Positions 1-8,816 are shown, counted from the stretch's first letter. The stretch: DNA of 64,000 nucleotides from Candidatus Zixiibacteriota bacterium (GCA_024278935.1 JAJRSF010000023.1:1-64000), one strand, 5' to 3'. The notes: generated by a model not told the origin, from the sequence alone. A program made the numbers and translations.

Positions 1-285
1 CCAATTCGTATGACAGAACTTCTTGCCGGATTGGTTACACCGATGTATCTCGAAAGAGTTTCGGTTGATACTCCAAAGAATATTATCCAAGCAAAAAAAG
101 CGATTCGGAAAGCGTTCCAATATCAGATTGACAATAAAGGTTTTTCATTCATAGAAGTTCTTTCGACCTGTCCGACTAACTGGGGACAGACTCCTAAAGA
201 ATCTACCGATTGGCTTGAGAAAAATATGATCCCGTACTACCCTCTTGGCTGTTTCAAAGATTCATTTGCCACGGAGGAAAAATAA
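1..285 (+). CDS. korB: 2-oxoacid:ferredoxin oxidoreductase, beta subunit (C-terminal part)
   Basis: The reading frame is already open at the window edge, so only about 94 C-terminal residues are present. They match the end of the thiamine-diphosphate-binding beta subunit of 2-oxoglutarate-type ferredoxin oxidoreductases: a tail with VSVDTP, a helix of alternating Lys/Ala, then FIEVLSTCPTNWGQTPKES and a closing YYPLG segment. The known role of the family is CoA-dependent oxidative decarboxylation of a 2-oxoacid with reduction of ferredoxin. The stop overlaps the next start (TAATG) and an AGGAGG-like site (acggaggaaa) precedes it, so it is translationally coupled to the gamma subunit. The exact 2-oxoacid cannot be told from this fragment. 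Confidence 0.85.
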   Translation, partial: PIRMTELLAGLVTPMYLERVSVDTPKNIIQAKKAIRKAFQYQIDNKGFSFIEVLSTCPTNWGQTPKESTDWLEKNMIPYYPLGCFKDSFATEEK

Positions 286-854
286 TGGAACAATACGAAG
301 TAACTATCGCCGGTTTTGGTGGACAAGGAATCATGACCGCCGGACAGCTTCTTGCCTACTCTGCGATGAACGAAGATAAAAAAGTTATCTGGCTTCCATC
401 GTATGGTCCTGAAATGCGTGGCGGAACTGCTTATTGTACTATTGTGATTTCCGATAAGAGAATCGGTTCTCCGATTATAAAAACTCCGACCGGTATCTGT
501 GTTTTCAACCGACCATCGTTTGATAAATTTGAATCTGCCGTTAAACCGGGTGGCTTGTTGATTGTCAATTCTTCATTGATAAATGTTTCTTCCAAACGAA
601 CAGACATTGACCAGCTTTTAATTCCTGCAAATAAAATTGCGATGGAAACAGGTAATCCAAAGGTTGCTAACATTGTTGTGATTGGTGCTTTTATTGGAGC
701 GACAGGTTTCTTAAAACTAGAAACAGTTGAAGAGACTCTTAAGAAAAAACTTGGACATAAAAACGCACTTCTTGAAATAAATCAGAAAGTTATTAAGATC
801 GGTTATGACTTTGCGAAGAAAAATCTTGTGAAAGCAAAGAAGGTCTCAGCATGA
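285..854 (+). CDS. korC: 2-oxoacid:ferredoxin oxidoreductase, gamma subunit
   Basis: A 189-residue protein of usual length for the gamma (KorC/PorG-like) subunit. The N-terminal motif GFGGQGIMTAGQLLAY and the following SYGPEMRGGTAYC are hallmarks of the pyruvate/ketoisovalerate oxidoreductase gamma domain. It completes a multi-subunit cytoplasmic enzyme with the beta subunit directly upstream. The start overlaps the upstream stop by one base and its own stop overlaps the next start (ATGA), so the NuoE-like gene that follows is in the same transcript. This tight junction is the main evidence that 2-oxoacid oxidation and the NuoEF-like diaphorase act together. Assignment to the family is firm; the 2-oxoglutarate preference is inferred. 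Confidence 0.88.
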   Translation: MEQYEVTIAGFGGQGIMTAGQLLAYSAMNEDKKVIWLPSYGPEMRGGTAYCTIVISDKRIGSPIIKTPTGICVFNRPSFDKFESAVKPGGLLIVNSSLINVSSKRTDIDQLLIPANKIAMETGNPKVANIVVIGAFIGATGFLKLETVEETLKKKLGHKNALLEINQKVIKIGYDFAKKNLVKAKKVSA

Positions 855-1306
855 AACACAACTTTGATAATTTAAATTTGATATTTGATAAATATCCAAA
901 GACACAAGAGTCACTTATTGCGGTCTTACAAGATATTCAGAAAGAGTATCAGTACCTTCCGTGCGAAGCTTTAGAGCAGACATCGGAAGTTCTTGATGTA
1001 CCTCTTTCAAAAGTATTTTCTGTTTCGACATTCTATAATTCATTTTCGCTGACTGCGAAAGGTGACAAAGTTATTAAAATTTGTACCGGTACTGCTTGTC
1101 ATATTCGGGGAGCAAAACTTTTACAAGACCAACTTGAGAATCATCTTTCAATCAAAGCGGGTGAAACAACTGAAGATATGAAATTCACTCTTGAAGTTGT
1201 CGCTTGTGTTGGTGCCTGTGCTATGGCTCCTGTTGTAGTTGTTGGAGAGAAATATCACGGGTCGGTTAAAGTTTCCAAAGTCAAAAAATTAGTGAAGGCG
1301 AAATAG
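851..1306 (+). CDS. NuoE/HydC-like thioredoxin-fold [2Fe-2S] subunit
   Basis: A 151-residue protein with the complex I 24-kDa subunit fold: an N-terminal helical bundle (QDIQKEYQYLP...VFSVSTFYNSF), then the four cysteines that bind one [2Fe-2S] cluster as CTGTAC and CVGAC. It overlaps korC by four bases and lies one base before the NuoF-like gene. A second, separate NuoE is encoded in the complex I operon, so this copy belongs to a soluble module like those of NAD-linked [FeFe] hydrogenases, NAD-linked formate dehydrogenases and the bifurcating Bfu family. Inferred role: pass electrons between the flavin subunit and partners. Confidence 0.85.
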   Translation: MKHNFDNLNLIFDKYPKTQESLIAVLQDIQKEYQYLPCEALEQTSEVLDVPLSKVFSVSTFYNSFSLTAKGDKVIKICTGTACHIRGAKLLQDQLENHLSIKAGETTEDMKFTLEVVACVGACAMAPVVVVGEKYHGSVKVSKVKKLVKAK

Positions 1307-1307
1307 A

Positions 1308-3161
1308 ATGACTATAAAAAATGTAAAAGATCTGAACAAAATCAGAAAAACAAGTCTCGCCACACAGAAAAAACATCCGAAAAAAGTTTTAGTCTGTTGC
1401 GGTACAGGTTGTATTGCCAATGGTGCTTTAAAAATTGTTGATTCGGTTCGTGATGGCTTGGAAAAAAGAAATCTGAAAGATGTAACTGTCGAGATTTTAA
1501 AAGAGACAGGTTGTCATGGTTTTTGCGAACTAGGACCTCTTGTTATTATTGAGCCACAGGAAACTTTTTATACAAAAGTAAAACCAAAGCATATTGAAGA
1601 TATTTTAGATAAATCATTTTTGGATAACGAAGTTATCGAACCTCTTTTATTCACAAACCCTGTTGATGGTTCTAAGATAACCAAGTATAACGACATTTCA
1701 TTTTTCAAACATCAGCAACGGATAGCACTTCGTAATCTAGGAAAAATTTCCGCTCATGATATGAACGAATATATCGGTGTTGATGGGTATCAGGCACTTG
1801 CTAAAGTGCTTTTTGAAATGACACCTGATGAAGTTATTGGTGAAGTAACCAAGTCTGGTTTGCGTGGTCGTGGTGGCGGTGGATTCTCCGCCGGTCGTAA
1901 ATGGAAAATTTGTAAAGATATTAAAGCCGACAAACATTATGTTATCTGTAATGGTGACGAAGGTGACCCGGGTGCATTCATGGATCGTTCGATTATGGAA
2001 GGCGACCCGCATGGTGTCCTTGAAGGAATGATGATTGCCGCCTATGCGATTGGTGCCAAAGAAGGATATATTTATGTTCGTGATGAGTATCCGCTGGCAG
2101 TGAAACATCTTGAAAAAGCTATTTTAGACTGTGAACGCACAGGTCTACTAGGTGAAAACATATTAGGTTCTGATTTTTCATTCACTATAAAAATTGCTCG
2201 CGGTGCGGGTGCCTTTGTATGTGGCGAATCATCAGCATTGATGAAATCGGTCGCAGGTGAAGTTGGCGAACCTAGAGCGAAATATGTTCGTTCGGTTGTC
2301 AAAGGTCTCTACGATGAACCTACCGTGCTTAACAATGTTGAGACGTTAGTTAATGTGCCGACTATAATCCGCAAAGGTGCTGATTGGTATAGTTCTATTG
2401 GAACGAAAAAATCTACCGGGACACAAGTTTTCTCACTCGTTGGAAAAGTTCGCAACACTGGACTTATCGAAGTACCGATGGGTATCACTCTTCGGGAAAT
2501 CATTTTTGACATTGGTGGCGGTATTTTAGATGACCGTCCATTTAAAGCGGTGCAAACAGGTGGACCATCGGGCGGTTGTATTCCTGAGTCGATGCTTGAC
2601 CTTCCGGTTGATTTTGATTCGCTGACTGAAGTTGGTTCGATGATGGGTTCCGGTGGTTTGATTGTGATGGATGACAAAACTTGTATCGTTGATATCGCCA
2701 AATATTTCCTTGAGTTCTTAGTTGAAGAATCTTGCGGTAAATGTACGCCATGTTGTGAAGGTCTATATCAACTGCTTAAAATTGTTGAACGGATTTGTGC
2801 CGGCAAAGGTGTCGAAGCTGATATCGAAAAGATGGAACGTCTCTCTGAAAATATTATGCTTGGGTCGCTTTGTGGATTAGGTAAGTCCGGTCCGAACCCA
2901 TTGATGAGTACACTTAAATATTTCAAAGATGAATATATCGCACATATTAAAGATAAAAAATGTCCTGCCGGCGTTTGTCCAGAACTTATCACGTATGAAA
3001 TTTTGGATAACTGTACCGGGTGTATGGCTTGTATCCCAGCGTGTGGATACGATGCTATCGAAGGTAAGAAAAAAGAAGTACATGTTATTACGCAAGATAA
3101 ATGTACCAAGTGTGGTGCTTGTTATGCGGTCTGTAATTTTGATTCGATATTGGTAAGTTAG
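1308..3161 (+). CDS. NuoF/HydB-like NAD(H)-binding FMN iron-sulfur subunit
   Basis: 617 residues in three parts. Residues about 25-115 are a thioredoxin-like [2Fe-2S] domain (CCGTGC and CHGFC). Residues about 150-540 are the NuoF core: NAD site GLRGRGGGGFSAGRKW, FMN site GDEGDPGAFMDRS, the GAGAFVCGESSAL segment and the N3-type [4Fe-4S] ligands ESCGKCTPC plus a distal Cys (LCGLGKSGPNP). Residues about 555-617 are a two-[4Fe-4S] ferredoxin (CTGCMACIPAC and CTKCGACYAVC). This architecture is that of HndC/HydB and of bifurcating BfuB-like subunits, longer than the plain NuoF in the complex I operon. It is flanked by NuoE-like and NuoG-like genes and follows kor. NADH oxidation or NAD reduction is well supported; true bifurcation is inference. 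Confidence 0.88.
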   Translation: MTIKNVKDLNKIRKTSLATQKKHPKKVLVCCGTGCIANGALKIVDSVRDGLEKRNLKDVTVEILKETGCHGFCELGPLVIIEPQETFYTKVKPKHIEDILDKSFLDNEVIEPLLFTNPVDGSKITKYNDISFFKHQQRIALRNLGKISAHDMNEYIGVDGYQALAKVLFEMTPDEVIGEVTKSGLRGRGGGGFSAGRKWKICKDIKADKHYVICNGDEGDPGAFMDRSIMEGDPHGVLEGMMIAAYAIGAKEGYIYVRDEYPLAVKHLEKAILDCERTGLLGENILGSDFSFTIKIARGAGAFVCGESSALMKSVAGEVGEPRAKYVRSVVKGLYDEPTVLNNVETLVNVPTIIRKGADWYSSIGTKKSTGTQVFSLVGKVRNTGLIEVPMGITLREIIFDIGGGILDDRPFKAVQTGGPSGGCIPESMLDLPVDFDSLTEVGSMMGSGGLIVMDDKTCIVDIAKYFLEFLVEESCGKCTPCCEGLYQLLKIVERICAGKGVEADIEKMERLSENIMLGSLCGLGKSGPNPLMSTLKYFKDEYIAHIKDKKCPAGVCPELITYEILDNCTGCMACIPACGYDAIEGKKKEVHVITQDKCTKCGACYAVCNFDSILVS

Positions 3162-3169
3162 GAGAATAG

Positions 3170-3946
3170 ATGATACATATAACTATAAACGGAAAAGTTG
3201 TTCAGGCAAAAGATGGCGAGATGCTTCTCACTGTCATTCGTCGTGAACAAATTGATATCCCTACCCTCTGTCATCACGAAGCGGTGGAACCTTCGGGTGC
3301 CTGTCGCTTATGTATGGTAGAGATTACAAAACCATCGTGGGATGGTTGGTGCGATTATGTTACGTCGTGTCTCTACCCTGCCGAAGATGGCTTGATAGTA
3401 AATACCCATGCCCCGAAAGTGAACGAACTGCGGTCTTCGATATTGGATATGTTTTTAGCTCGTCATCCAAAGTCGCCTGAGATTCGTCAGCTTGCTGCCG
3501 AGTACGGTGTGATGAAAACACAGTTTGAAGAAGTTGTCGATGGTGATAATTGTATATTGTGTGGCATCTGCACTCGTATTTGTGACACGATGGGTTTCAA
3601 GGCAATTTCGATGGTTGGACGTGGGCATGGCAAAGAAGTTGCTCCACCACTTAACATGGCTCCTGCCGCATGTGTTGGATGTTTGTCCTGTGCGAAAAAT
3701 TGCCCGACAAATTATATTGAATACAACATGAAAAACGGTGGACTGACTATTTGGAAAAAAGATTTTGAGATGATTGCATGCACCGAATGTGGTGCAACAA
3801 CAATCACTAAAGAATTCGCTGAATATTTAAGCGTCAACCGTGATATTCCATTTGATTATTTTGAAAAATGTGACGCTTGCCACCGCAAAGAACTTGCCGG
3901 CACGATGGGACGAATTGCAAACTGGGATCGGGAGGCGAGATCATGA
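3170..3946 (+). CDS. NuoG/HydA N-terminus-like [2Fe-2S]/[4Fe-4S] protein without H-cluster
   Basis: 258 residues. Residues 1-78 are a plant-type [2Fe-2S] domain (CHHEAVEPSGACRLC then a distal Cys). A C-terminal half carries two [4Fe-4S] motifs (CILCGICTRIC and CVGCLSCAKNC) and then a zinc-ribbon-like pair, CTEC and CDAC (residues about 203-245). It corresponds to the electron-wire part of HydA or NuoG but stops before any H-cluster or molybdopterin domain. An AGGAGA site lies eight bases before the ATG, and its TGA overlaps the next ATG. Inferred role: the Fe-S relay between the flavin subunit and ferredoxin or the Kor enzyme. No close named family is claimed. Confidence 0.75.
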   Translation: MIHITINGKVVQAKDGEMLLTVIRREQIDIPTLCHHEAVEPSGACRLCMVEITKPSWDGWCDYVTSCLYPAEDGLIVNTHAPKVNELRSSILDMFLARHPKSPEIRQLAAEYGVMKTQFEEVVDGDNCILCGICTRICDTMGFKAISMVGRGHGKEVAPPLNMAPAACVGCLSCAKNCPTNYIEYNMKNGGLTIWKKDFEMIACTECGATTITKEFAEYLSVNRDIPFDYFEKCDACHRKELAGTMGRIANWDREARS

Positions 3947-4377
3947 ACAAACGATTTATTGTAAAACCTGAACTTTGTACCGGCTGTCGCTCATGCGAAT
4001 TAGCCTGTTCATTTACCCATGCTATCGACGGTGTCCGTTCGTTGACTCGTATCAATCCGATTGACGGAGGCTTTAAAGATTTATGGGTGCCTGTCACTTG
4101 CTTGCAGTGTGACGATGCTGCTTGTATTAAATCGTGTTTGGTCAATGCATTGAAGCGTAACCCTGTCACGGGTGCGGTTGAGTTGAATCATGAAGTATGC
4201 GTGAACTGTATGGCGTGTGTGGCGGCTTGTCCGTTTGGATGTGCGATACTTGATACCCAGACGAATTTGATTGTGAAGTGTGACTTGTGTGGTGGTGATC
4301 CTGCTTGTGCCCATTTCTGCCCAACCAAAGCACTCGTGTGGGAACTAATCAAAAAAGCTGTCAAGAAGACTGGGTAG
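3943..4377 (+). CDS. Four-cluster [4Fe-4S] ferredoxin (HycB/CooF-like)
   Basis: A 144-residue protein. I chose the ATG at 3943, which overlaps the previous stop as ATGA and has GGGAGGCGAG upstream, rather than a longer frame starting inside the previous gene. Four cysteine groups are visible: CTGCRSCELAC, CLQCDDAACIKSC, CVNCMACVAACPFGC and CDLCGGDPACAHFC. This is the DMSO-reductase-B/HycB/CooF pattern of electron-transfer subunits with up to four [4Fe-4S] clusters. It is the last gene of the kor-nuoEFG-like run and probably carries electrons to or from another enzyme. No terminator is obvious after it; palindromic repeats follow. Confidence 0.8.
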   Translation: MNKRFIVKPELCTGCRSCELACSFTHAIDGVRSLTRINPIDGGFKDLWVPVTCLQCDDAACIKSCLVNALKRNPVTGAVELNHEVCVNCMACVAACPFGCAILDTQTNLIVKCDLCGGDPACAHFCPTKALVWELIKKAVKKTG

Positions 4378-4379
4378 AA

Positions 4380-4465
4380 TTTGTCATACTGAACATTCTG
4401 CAGGGTGTGAGCTTGTCTAAGTATGCTCCAAAAGACACCATCCCCAACTTGATTGGGGAACCAGT
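4380..4465. repeat. Imperfect palindromic intergenic element
   Basis: After the ferredoxin gene the sequence reads ttgtcatactgaac, then at about 4440-4465 a palindrome ccccaacttgattgggg followed by aaccagt. This resembles in layout the widespread small palindromic elements of the type GTCAT..stem..CCAGT found in many bacterial genomes. Only one copy is seen here. No reading frame is supported. Confidence 0.4.
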
Positions 4466-4468
4466 ACA

Positions 4469-4556
4469 GTAGGTCAGGAGCCTTTAGCGGTTCTGATAAA
4501 TAATTTTGTAGTTGTAGGTCAGGAGCCCTGTGCTCCTGACAAATAATTTTTGTAGG
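4469..4556. repeat. Tandem pair of a dispersed hairpin repeat (family A)
   Basis: Two units with a 45-base period begin gtaggtcaggagc at 4469 and 4514 and end in aaataattttgtag. The second unit holds a perfect inverted repeat (gtcaggagc / gctcctgac around cct-gt); the first is degenerate (gcggttctga). A third copy lies inverted near 62250-62284. The 254-base gap between the ferredoxin and aminopeptidase genes holds only these repeats. Function unknown; a REP- or MITE-like dispersed element is the simplest reading. Confidence 0.6.
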
Positions 4557-4631
4557 ACACGTCTCGATTTTAAGACCTGCTTTTTTATTCTCTTTTCACA
4601 AATAATTGTTAATCATAAAATGTAGGTAGCG

Positions 4632-5612
4632 ATGAAGAATCAAAACAAAACAGAGAGTTTTAGAAAGTTAGTAAATATAAATGCGAAAGTTATGCCATCT
4701 GAAAAAGTCGTGATTGTAACCGACACTACGATGCTTCGCATAGCTGAAGAATTAGCTTCTGTTGTTAAGACTGCTGGAGGGTTGGTTACAATGTGCATAA
4801 TGGAACCTCGTAGTCTTGATGGTCAAGAGCCTGATAAAACAATTGTTACAGAGATGTTACATGCTGATTTGATTTTCACTCCTGTCAGCAAATCGATAAC
4901 ACATACTAAGGCAATGCAACAAGCTCTCTCAAATGGTGCGAGGGCAATTCTCATGACAGCTTATAATGATGATGTGTTATTAAGTGACGCACTTCTTGAA
5001 ACAGATTTTGAGAAACAAATCCCTATTTGTAAATCTGTTGGAGATACGTTTACTCAAGGAAATTCAGTACGACTCACATCTCCAAAAGGTACCGATTTAA
5101 GTTTTTCAATAGTAGGCAGGACTGCTAATGTACTCACAAATATTCCAAACTCTGGAGAACTTGCACCTGTACCTGATATTGAAGTTAATGTCGTTCCGGT
5201 TACAGGTTCAGCGAATGGCAAATTGATTTTTGATGCGAGTGTTCCTTATCTTGGCATAGGTATTTTAAAAGATGATATTATTTGTGATGTCAAAGATGGC
5301 TTAATTACAAACATCTCTGGTGGTGAACAAGCGATGTTTCTGAAAGAAAAGCTCGCATCATATAAAGACCCAAATTGTTATAATATTGCTGAATTAGGAG
5401 TTGGTCTAAACCCATGTGCAAAACTTTCGGGAAACATGCTGGATGATGAAGGTGTATTAGGCACAATCCATATTGGAATCGGAACGAGTCTTACATTGGG
5501 TGGTGAAATTGTAGCGCCTATGCATTATGATTTGATTATGTGGAAACCAACTATTGAAGTTGATAGGGTTGTAATTCTAAAGGATAAAAAGATACTTTGT
5601 TATCGAAAGTAA
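4632..5612 (+). CDS. M29-type aminopeptidase / NicX-like metal-dependent protein
   Basis: 326 residues with the organisation of the thermophilic (M29) leucyl aminopeptidase and related NicX-type proteins: an N-terminal Rossmann-like half (VVIVTDTTMLRIAEELASVV) and a C-terminal half with candidate metal ligands in AELGVGLNP, GTIHIGIG and PMHYDLIMW. The family hydrolyses N-terminal residues or, for NicX, opens a pyridine ring. It stands alone, with repeats upstream and a shared terminator with the convergent TonB receptor gene. The exact substrate is not predictable. Confidence 0.72.
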   Translation: MKNQNKTESFRKLVNINAKVMPSEKVVIVTDTTMLRIAEELASVVKTAGGLVTMCIMEPRSLDGQEPDKTIVTEMLHADLIFTPVSKSITHTKAMQQALSNGARAILMTAYNDDVLLSDALLETDFEKQIPICKSVGDTFTQGNSVRLTSPKGTDLSFSIVGRTANVLTNIPNSGELAPVPDIEVNVVPVTGSANGKLIFDASVPYLGIGILKDDIICDVKDGLITNISGGEQAMFLKEKLASYKDPNCYNIAELGVGLNPCAKLSGNMLDDEGVLGTIHIGIGTSLTLGGEIVAPMHYDLIMWKPTIEVDRVVILKDKKILCYRK

Positions 5613-5636
5613 TATGTTAACATCAGGAAATACTAT

Positions 5637-5664
5637 AAAGGCGGTTTTTCAACTGCCTTTTTTT
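5637..5664. terminator. Bidirectional rho-independent terminator
   Basis: Arms aaaggcggtt and aactgccttt (one G-T pair) close a short T-rich loop and are followed by a T run. It sits between the convergent aminopeptidase and TonB receptor genes and can serve both; the T run favours the plus strand. Confidence 0.75.
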
Positions 5665-5667
5665 ATT

Positions 5668-8118
5668 TTAAAATGATGTTTTGAGGCCGAAGAAAATTTG
5701 TCGTGGTGGATTAAAATTCATCGGGTTGTTTTTAGCTAAATTATACAAACCTTCATATTCGGCACGATTCGTCTCAATATTTTCTATACCTGCGGGTGTG
5801 TTCAGAAAGGCGGTATTGGTTGGTGAACCTGTACCCGGATAGACTCCGGTGATATTTTCTTTATCCAAAAGATTTTTGACCAATATAAAAGCAGTAATGA
5901 ACTTATTTAAAAATTTGAATTCTTTTTCGAGTTTTAAATCGACAACTCTTGTAGCTTCGGACCTATCGCTATTAATAAAACCAGTTGGGTTTTCGTCAAC
6001 CGAACGGAAAGTTACCGCATCAAATGGCTGCATTGGAGTATATGGGTAGCCTGATTCTTGTTTGGCGATGATGTTAATTTTCAGACCAAAATTTGTTTGA
6101 TACGATGCCCCTGCAACTATTTTGTATGTGCGGTCATAATCAAGCGGGTTATCTTCTGCGGAACCACTACCATTGTTCCATAAGATATTTCTTGAGTATA
6201 AAACATCGTTCCCCTCTGCTTTACTTTTGGTAATGTCCACAAAACCTGTGAAGTTTTTACTGTTGTCATATTGTAGTATCAGGTTCAGCCCTATATATGA
6301 AGAGCTTCCAATATTTTTATAGGTAGTATAAGAATATGGGAATACAGCCTCAGGTACAATTGGAACAAGTTTATTTTCATACTCGACATTTGTAAGTTTC
6401 GCATCCAAACTCATTCTATCAGAGATTTTACTGCTAACACCTAAATTTATTGTGTTAGATTTCTGAGGTTCGATTGCACTATTTGCAAAAGTAGCTGGGA
6501 GTCCAGACCCTAATCGCACATCAAAGTAGTCCCATCCTTGGTACATATTACGATATGGCAGAATTTGATAATTTTGATTAAAACTAAAATAGAGCTTTGT
6601 GTTATCGTCTATTTTAAAATCTAGTCCAATATGAGGATTAAAACTGGTTTGCACATCAGCTTTCACCAAATCGGTTTCATCAATTGTTTGATCAGCGGCA
6701 TCAAGTGTATCAGGGTCAAATGGGCTTAGAGGGTTCTTTAATCGTAAGGCATCATAATCATAACGGTCAAAACGAAAACCGAAATTTAGTGTGACATCTT
6801 CTAAAGAAATTATATCATTAAAATAGAGAGAAGTCTCTTTAGGTTCTTTGGCGTCATTTTGGTAAGTTTCATCATCTGATTCATTACCGTTAGCATCAAA
6901 ACCATAACGATTCAGATATAGTGCTACAGGAATCAGACTACCATTCTCTAAAGTTGCGAAGCTATGGTTGAAGTATCTTAAATTATATTTTTTATAGAGA
7001 AGCCCTATTTTTATTTGGTGTATTTCATTGTATGTATGATTGACCTCTCCCCTGAATTGTTTGTAGGTTGAGATGTGACGCTGGAAACCGTCATAATATG
7101 ATTCGACATATGATCCATTAATACCGGCATAAGCACCTTCTCTAAAAAGTCCATAGTTATCAAATTGAGGATTATAAAAATTGCGAGAATAAGCTTCTAA
7201 ATCATCTAATAGGACACCATCGCCGTCGATGTGTTCCGATTTAAAATAACCGTATGAGATATTGATGTCTGTGTTTTTTGAAAGCTTGTGTTCTATCAGA
7301 GCATTAATGCCAAAGTTATCATCTTTATTTCTTGGCGTGTGGGCAATTTGGTTTGGTTCATCCGGGTTGTTAAAATAATGCCGATATTCCTGCCACTCAT
7401 CGGTGGTTGCATCGGCTGTGATTGTGAAAAGAGATTTTGCTGACAATTCATACTGCAGTTTGCCATGGTATGTCCAACCGGAGAGTTGATTGTTCGGGAG
7501 AATGTCCGGACTTCCATCGAGAACATCCGATGTCAATGATGATGGCAAGCGATCGCCGAGCCATTTCCGTTCAAAGGCAGTCCAGAATTTGAGTTTATTA
7601 TTTTTGGAAAGTGAACCAGAGAAAGTACCTCGATAATAATTTTGGTCAAATTTGTTTCCGACGAAATTATCTGAAGATGTTTCTACATAACCTTGCAGAT
7701 TATTTGAGAGAGCAGGACTTGTTAGAACCGTTACAGCAGAATTTGCATTGCTGTATTGAATCGGGATTGCCCCTAAGTATGAATTTATGTTTTCAAAAAA
7801 TGGAGTTGCGAGAGAAATATTACTGCGTCCTGTAAGTGGGTTGCGAAATGACAAGCCATTGATAATAAGGTCATGGCTGAAATCGTCTCCTCCAAAGAAA
7901 TGCAGTTCCGGTGAGTTTATCGCAAACCGATTATTGTTGTAATTGCGATACATTTCTACTGTTGAACTTTGGTAACCGAGATATTCCTGATGGTTTCGGC
8001 TTAATGAGTTGAGTATTGATTCTCTTACGTCGGTAGAATCTTCCGATGTTGCATTCGCTGTTGATATGCTTAGTAACAATGCCAATGAAATAGTAGTGAT
8101 GGTTTTGAGTATATGCAT
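5668..8118 (-). CDS. TonB-dependent outer-membrane receptor
   Basis: 816 residues. A signal peptide (MHILKTITTISLALLLSI, cut near ANA) is followed by a plug-like domain at about 60-150 (HDLIINGLSFRNPLTGRSN and AVTVLTSP) and a long barrel with alternating aromatic strands ending in a C-terminal Phe (IFFGLKTSF). The plug is short and lacks an obvious TonB box. The family imports siderophores, vitamins or glycans energised by TonB. The gene is monocistronic: promoter at 8158-8186, terminator at 5637. No neighbour reveals the substrate. Confidence 0.85.
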   Translation of the reverse strand: MHILKTITTISLALLLSISTANATSEDSTDVRESILNSLSRNHQEYLGYQSSTVEMYRNYNNNRFAINSPELHFFGGDDFSHDLIINGLSFRNPLTGRSNISLATPFFENINSYLGAIPIQYSNANSAVTVLTSPALSNNLQGYVETSSDNFVGNKFDQNYYRGTFSGSLSKNNKLKFWTAFERKWLGDRLPSSLTSDVLDGSPDILPNNQLSGWTYHGKLQYELSAKSLFTITADATTDEWQEYRHYFNNPDEPNQIAHTPRNKDDNFGINALIEHKLSKNTDINISYGYFKSEHIDGDGVLLDDLEAYSRNFYNPQFDNYGLFREGAYAGINGSYVESYYDGFQRHISTYKQFRGEVNHTYNEIHQIKIGLLYKKYNLRYFNHSFATLENGSLIPVALYLNRYGFDANGNESDDETYQNDAKEPKETSLYFNDIISLEDVTLNFGFRFDRYDYDALRLKNPLSPFDPDTLDAADQTIDETDLVKADVQTSFNPHIGLDFKIDDNTKLYFSFNQNYQILPYRNMYQGWDYFDVRLGSGLPATFANSAIEPQKSNTINLGVSSKISDRMSLDAKLTNVEYENKLVPIVPEAVFPYSYTTYKNIGSSSYIGLNLILQYDNSKNFTGFVDITKSKAEGNDVLYSRNILWNNGSGSAEDNPLDYDRTYKIVAGASYQTNFGLKINIIAKQESGYPYTPMQPFDAVTFRSVDENPTGFINSDRSEATRVVDLKLEKEFKFLNKFITAFILVKNLLDKENITGVYPGTGSPTNTAFLNTPAGIENIETNRAEYEGLYNLAKNNPMNFNPPRQIFFGLKTSF

Positions 8119-8157
8119 TTTTCTCCCTTAATTATTATAAATGTATTACTGCTCTTT

Positions 8158-8186
8158 TAAATTAACAAATGATTAAAGACAGTCAA
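8158..8186 (-). promoter_or_regulatory. Promoter-like sequence of the TonB receptor gene
   Basis: On the minus strand TTGACT, a 17-base spacer and AATTTA lie about 40-70 bases before the ATG. The start also has aagggag as a ribosome site. The rest of the 301-base divergent gap up to 8419 shows no gene; a TATAAT-like box sits near 8356 on the plus strand without a clear -35. Confidence 0.5.
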
Positions 8187-8419
8187 GTAAACTATGTGTT
8201 TTTCTACGGCGTTTTAGGAATAGACGAGACAGGAAAGCCAGTTCTCACAAAACTACTGCTCATTATCGTAAACAAATTTAACCTTGACTTTGGGGTGAAA
8301 ATTCGAGTTTTTACAAGCAGATAAAGAGAAACAGGTATCATATTTTAAATGGCATTATAATTGAGCAACTTATGTTAAAAATATGCGTATCAACAGTATA
8401 ACTTGCGGAGGCAGGACTT

Positions 8420-8761
8420 ATGAAATTGACTGACCGCGAAGAAAACGGTGTAATGATATTAGAACCAGCCGGTAAAATTATGGGTGGTCCCGATGCGAGC
8501 CTTTTACATGATAAATTATACGAATTTATAGATCAGGACAAAAAGAAATTCGTAGTCGATTTATCACAAGTTGATTGGATGAATTCAACCGGGCTTGGCA
8601 TTTTAATATCAGCATACACAACACTTCGTAACAATGACGGCAAGCTGAAACTAGCAAACGTCACAGAAAAAATAAAATCATTACTCGTCATAACGAAACT
8701 TGATCCGGTATTTGAATCATATGACTCAATAGCTGAAGCGATAGAGTCGTTTAACGAATAA
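8420..8761 (+). CDS. STAS-domain anti-sigma factor antagonist
   Basis: 113 residues, the usual length of a SpoIIAA/RsbV protein. The phosphorylatable serine lies in the conserved WMNSTGLGILISAY loop (about residue 56). Known role: the unphosphorylated form binds a cognate anti-sigma kinase and frees its target. A strong gcggaggcagg site precedes the ATG. The next two genes supply the matching kinase and phosphatase, forming a partner-switching set. A hairpin at 8790-8816 separates it from the kinase gene and may lower downstream expression. Confidence 0.9.
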   Translation: MKLTDREENGVMILEPAGKIMGGPDASLLHDKLYEFIDQDKKKFVVDLSQVDWMNSTGLGILISAYTTLRNNDGKLKLANVTEKIKSLLVITKLDPVFESYDSIAEAIESFNE

Positions 8762-8789
8762 AAAACTTTTGCAGATAAATATATTTGCG

Positions 8790-8816
8790 GGCAGACACCA
8801 AACAATAGCGTCTGCC
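8790..8816 (+). terminator. Hairpin between STAS and kinase genes (attenuator-like)
   Basis: ggcagac and gtctgcc pair across a 13-base loop and are followed by tcttttctt. The T tract is imperfect, so partial termination or mRNA protection between the antagonist and the kinase gene is likelier than a full stop. Confidence 0.5.
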
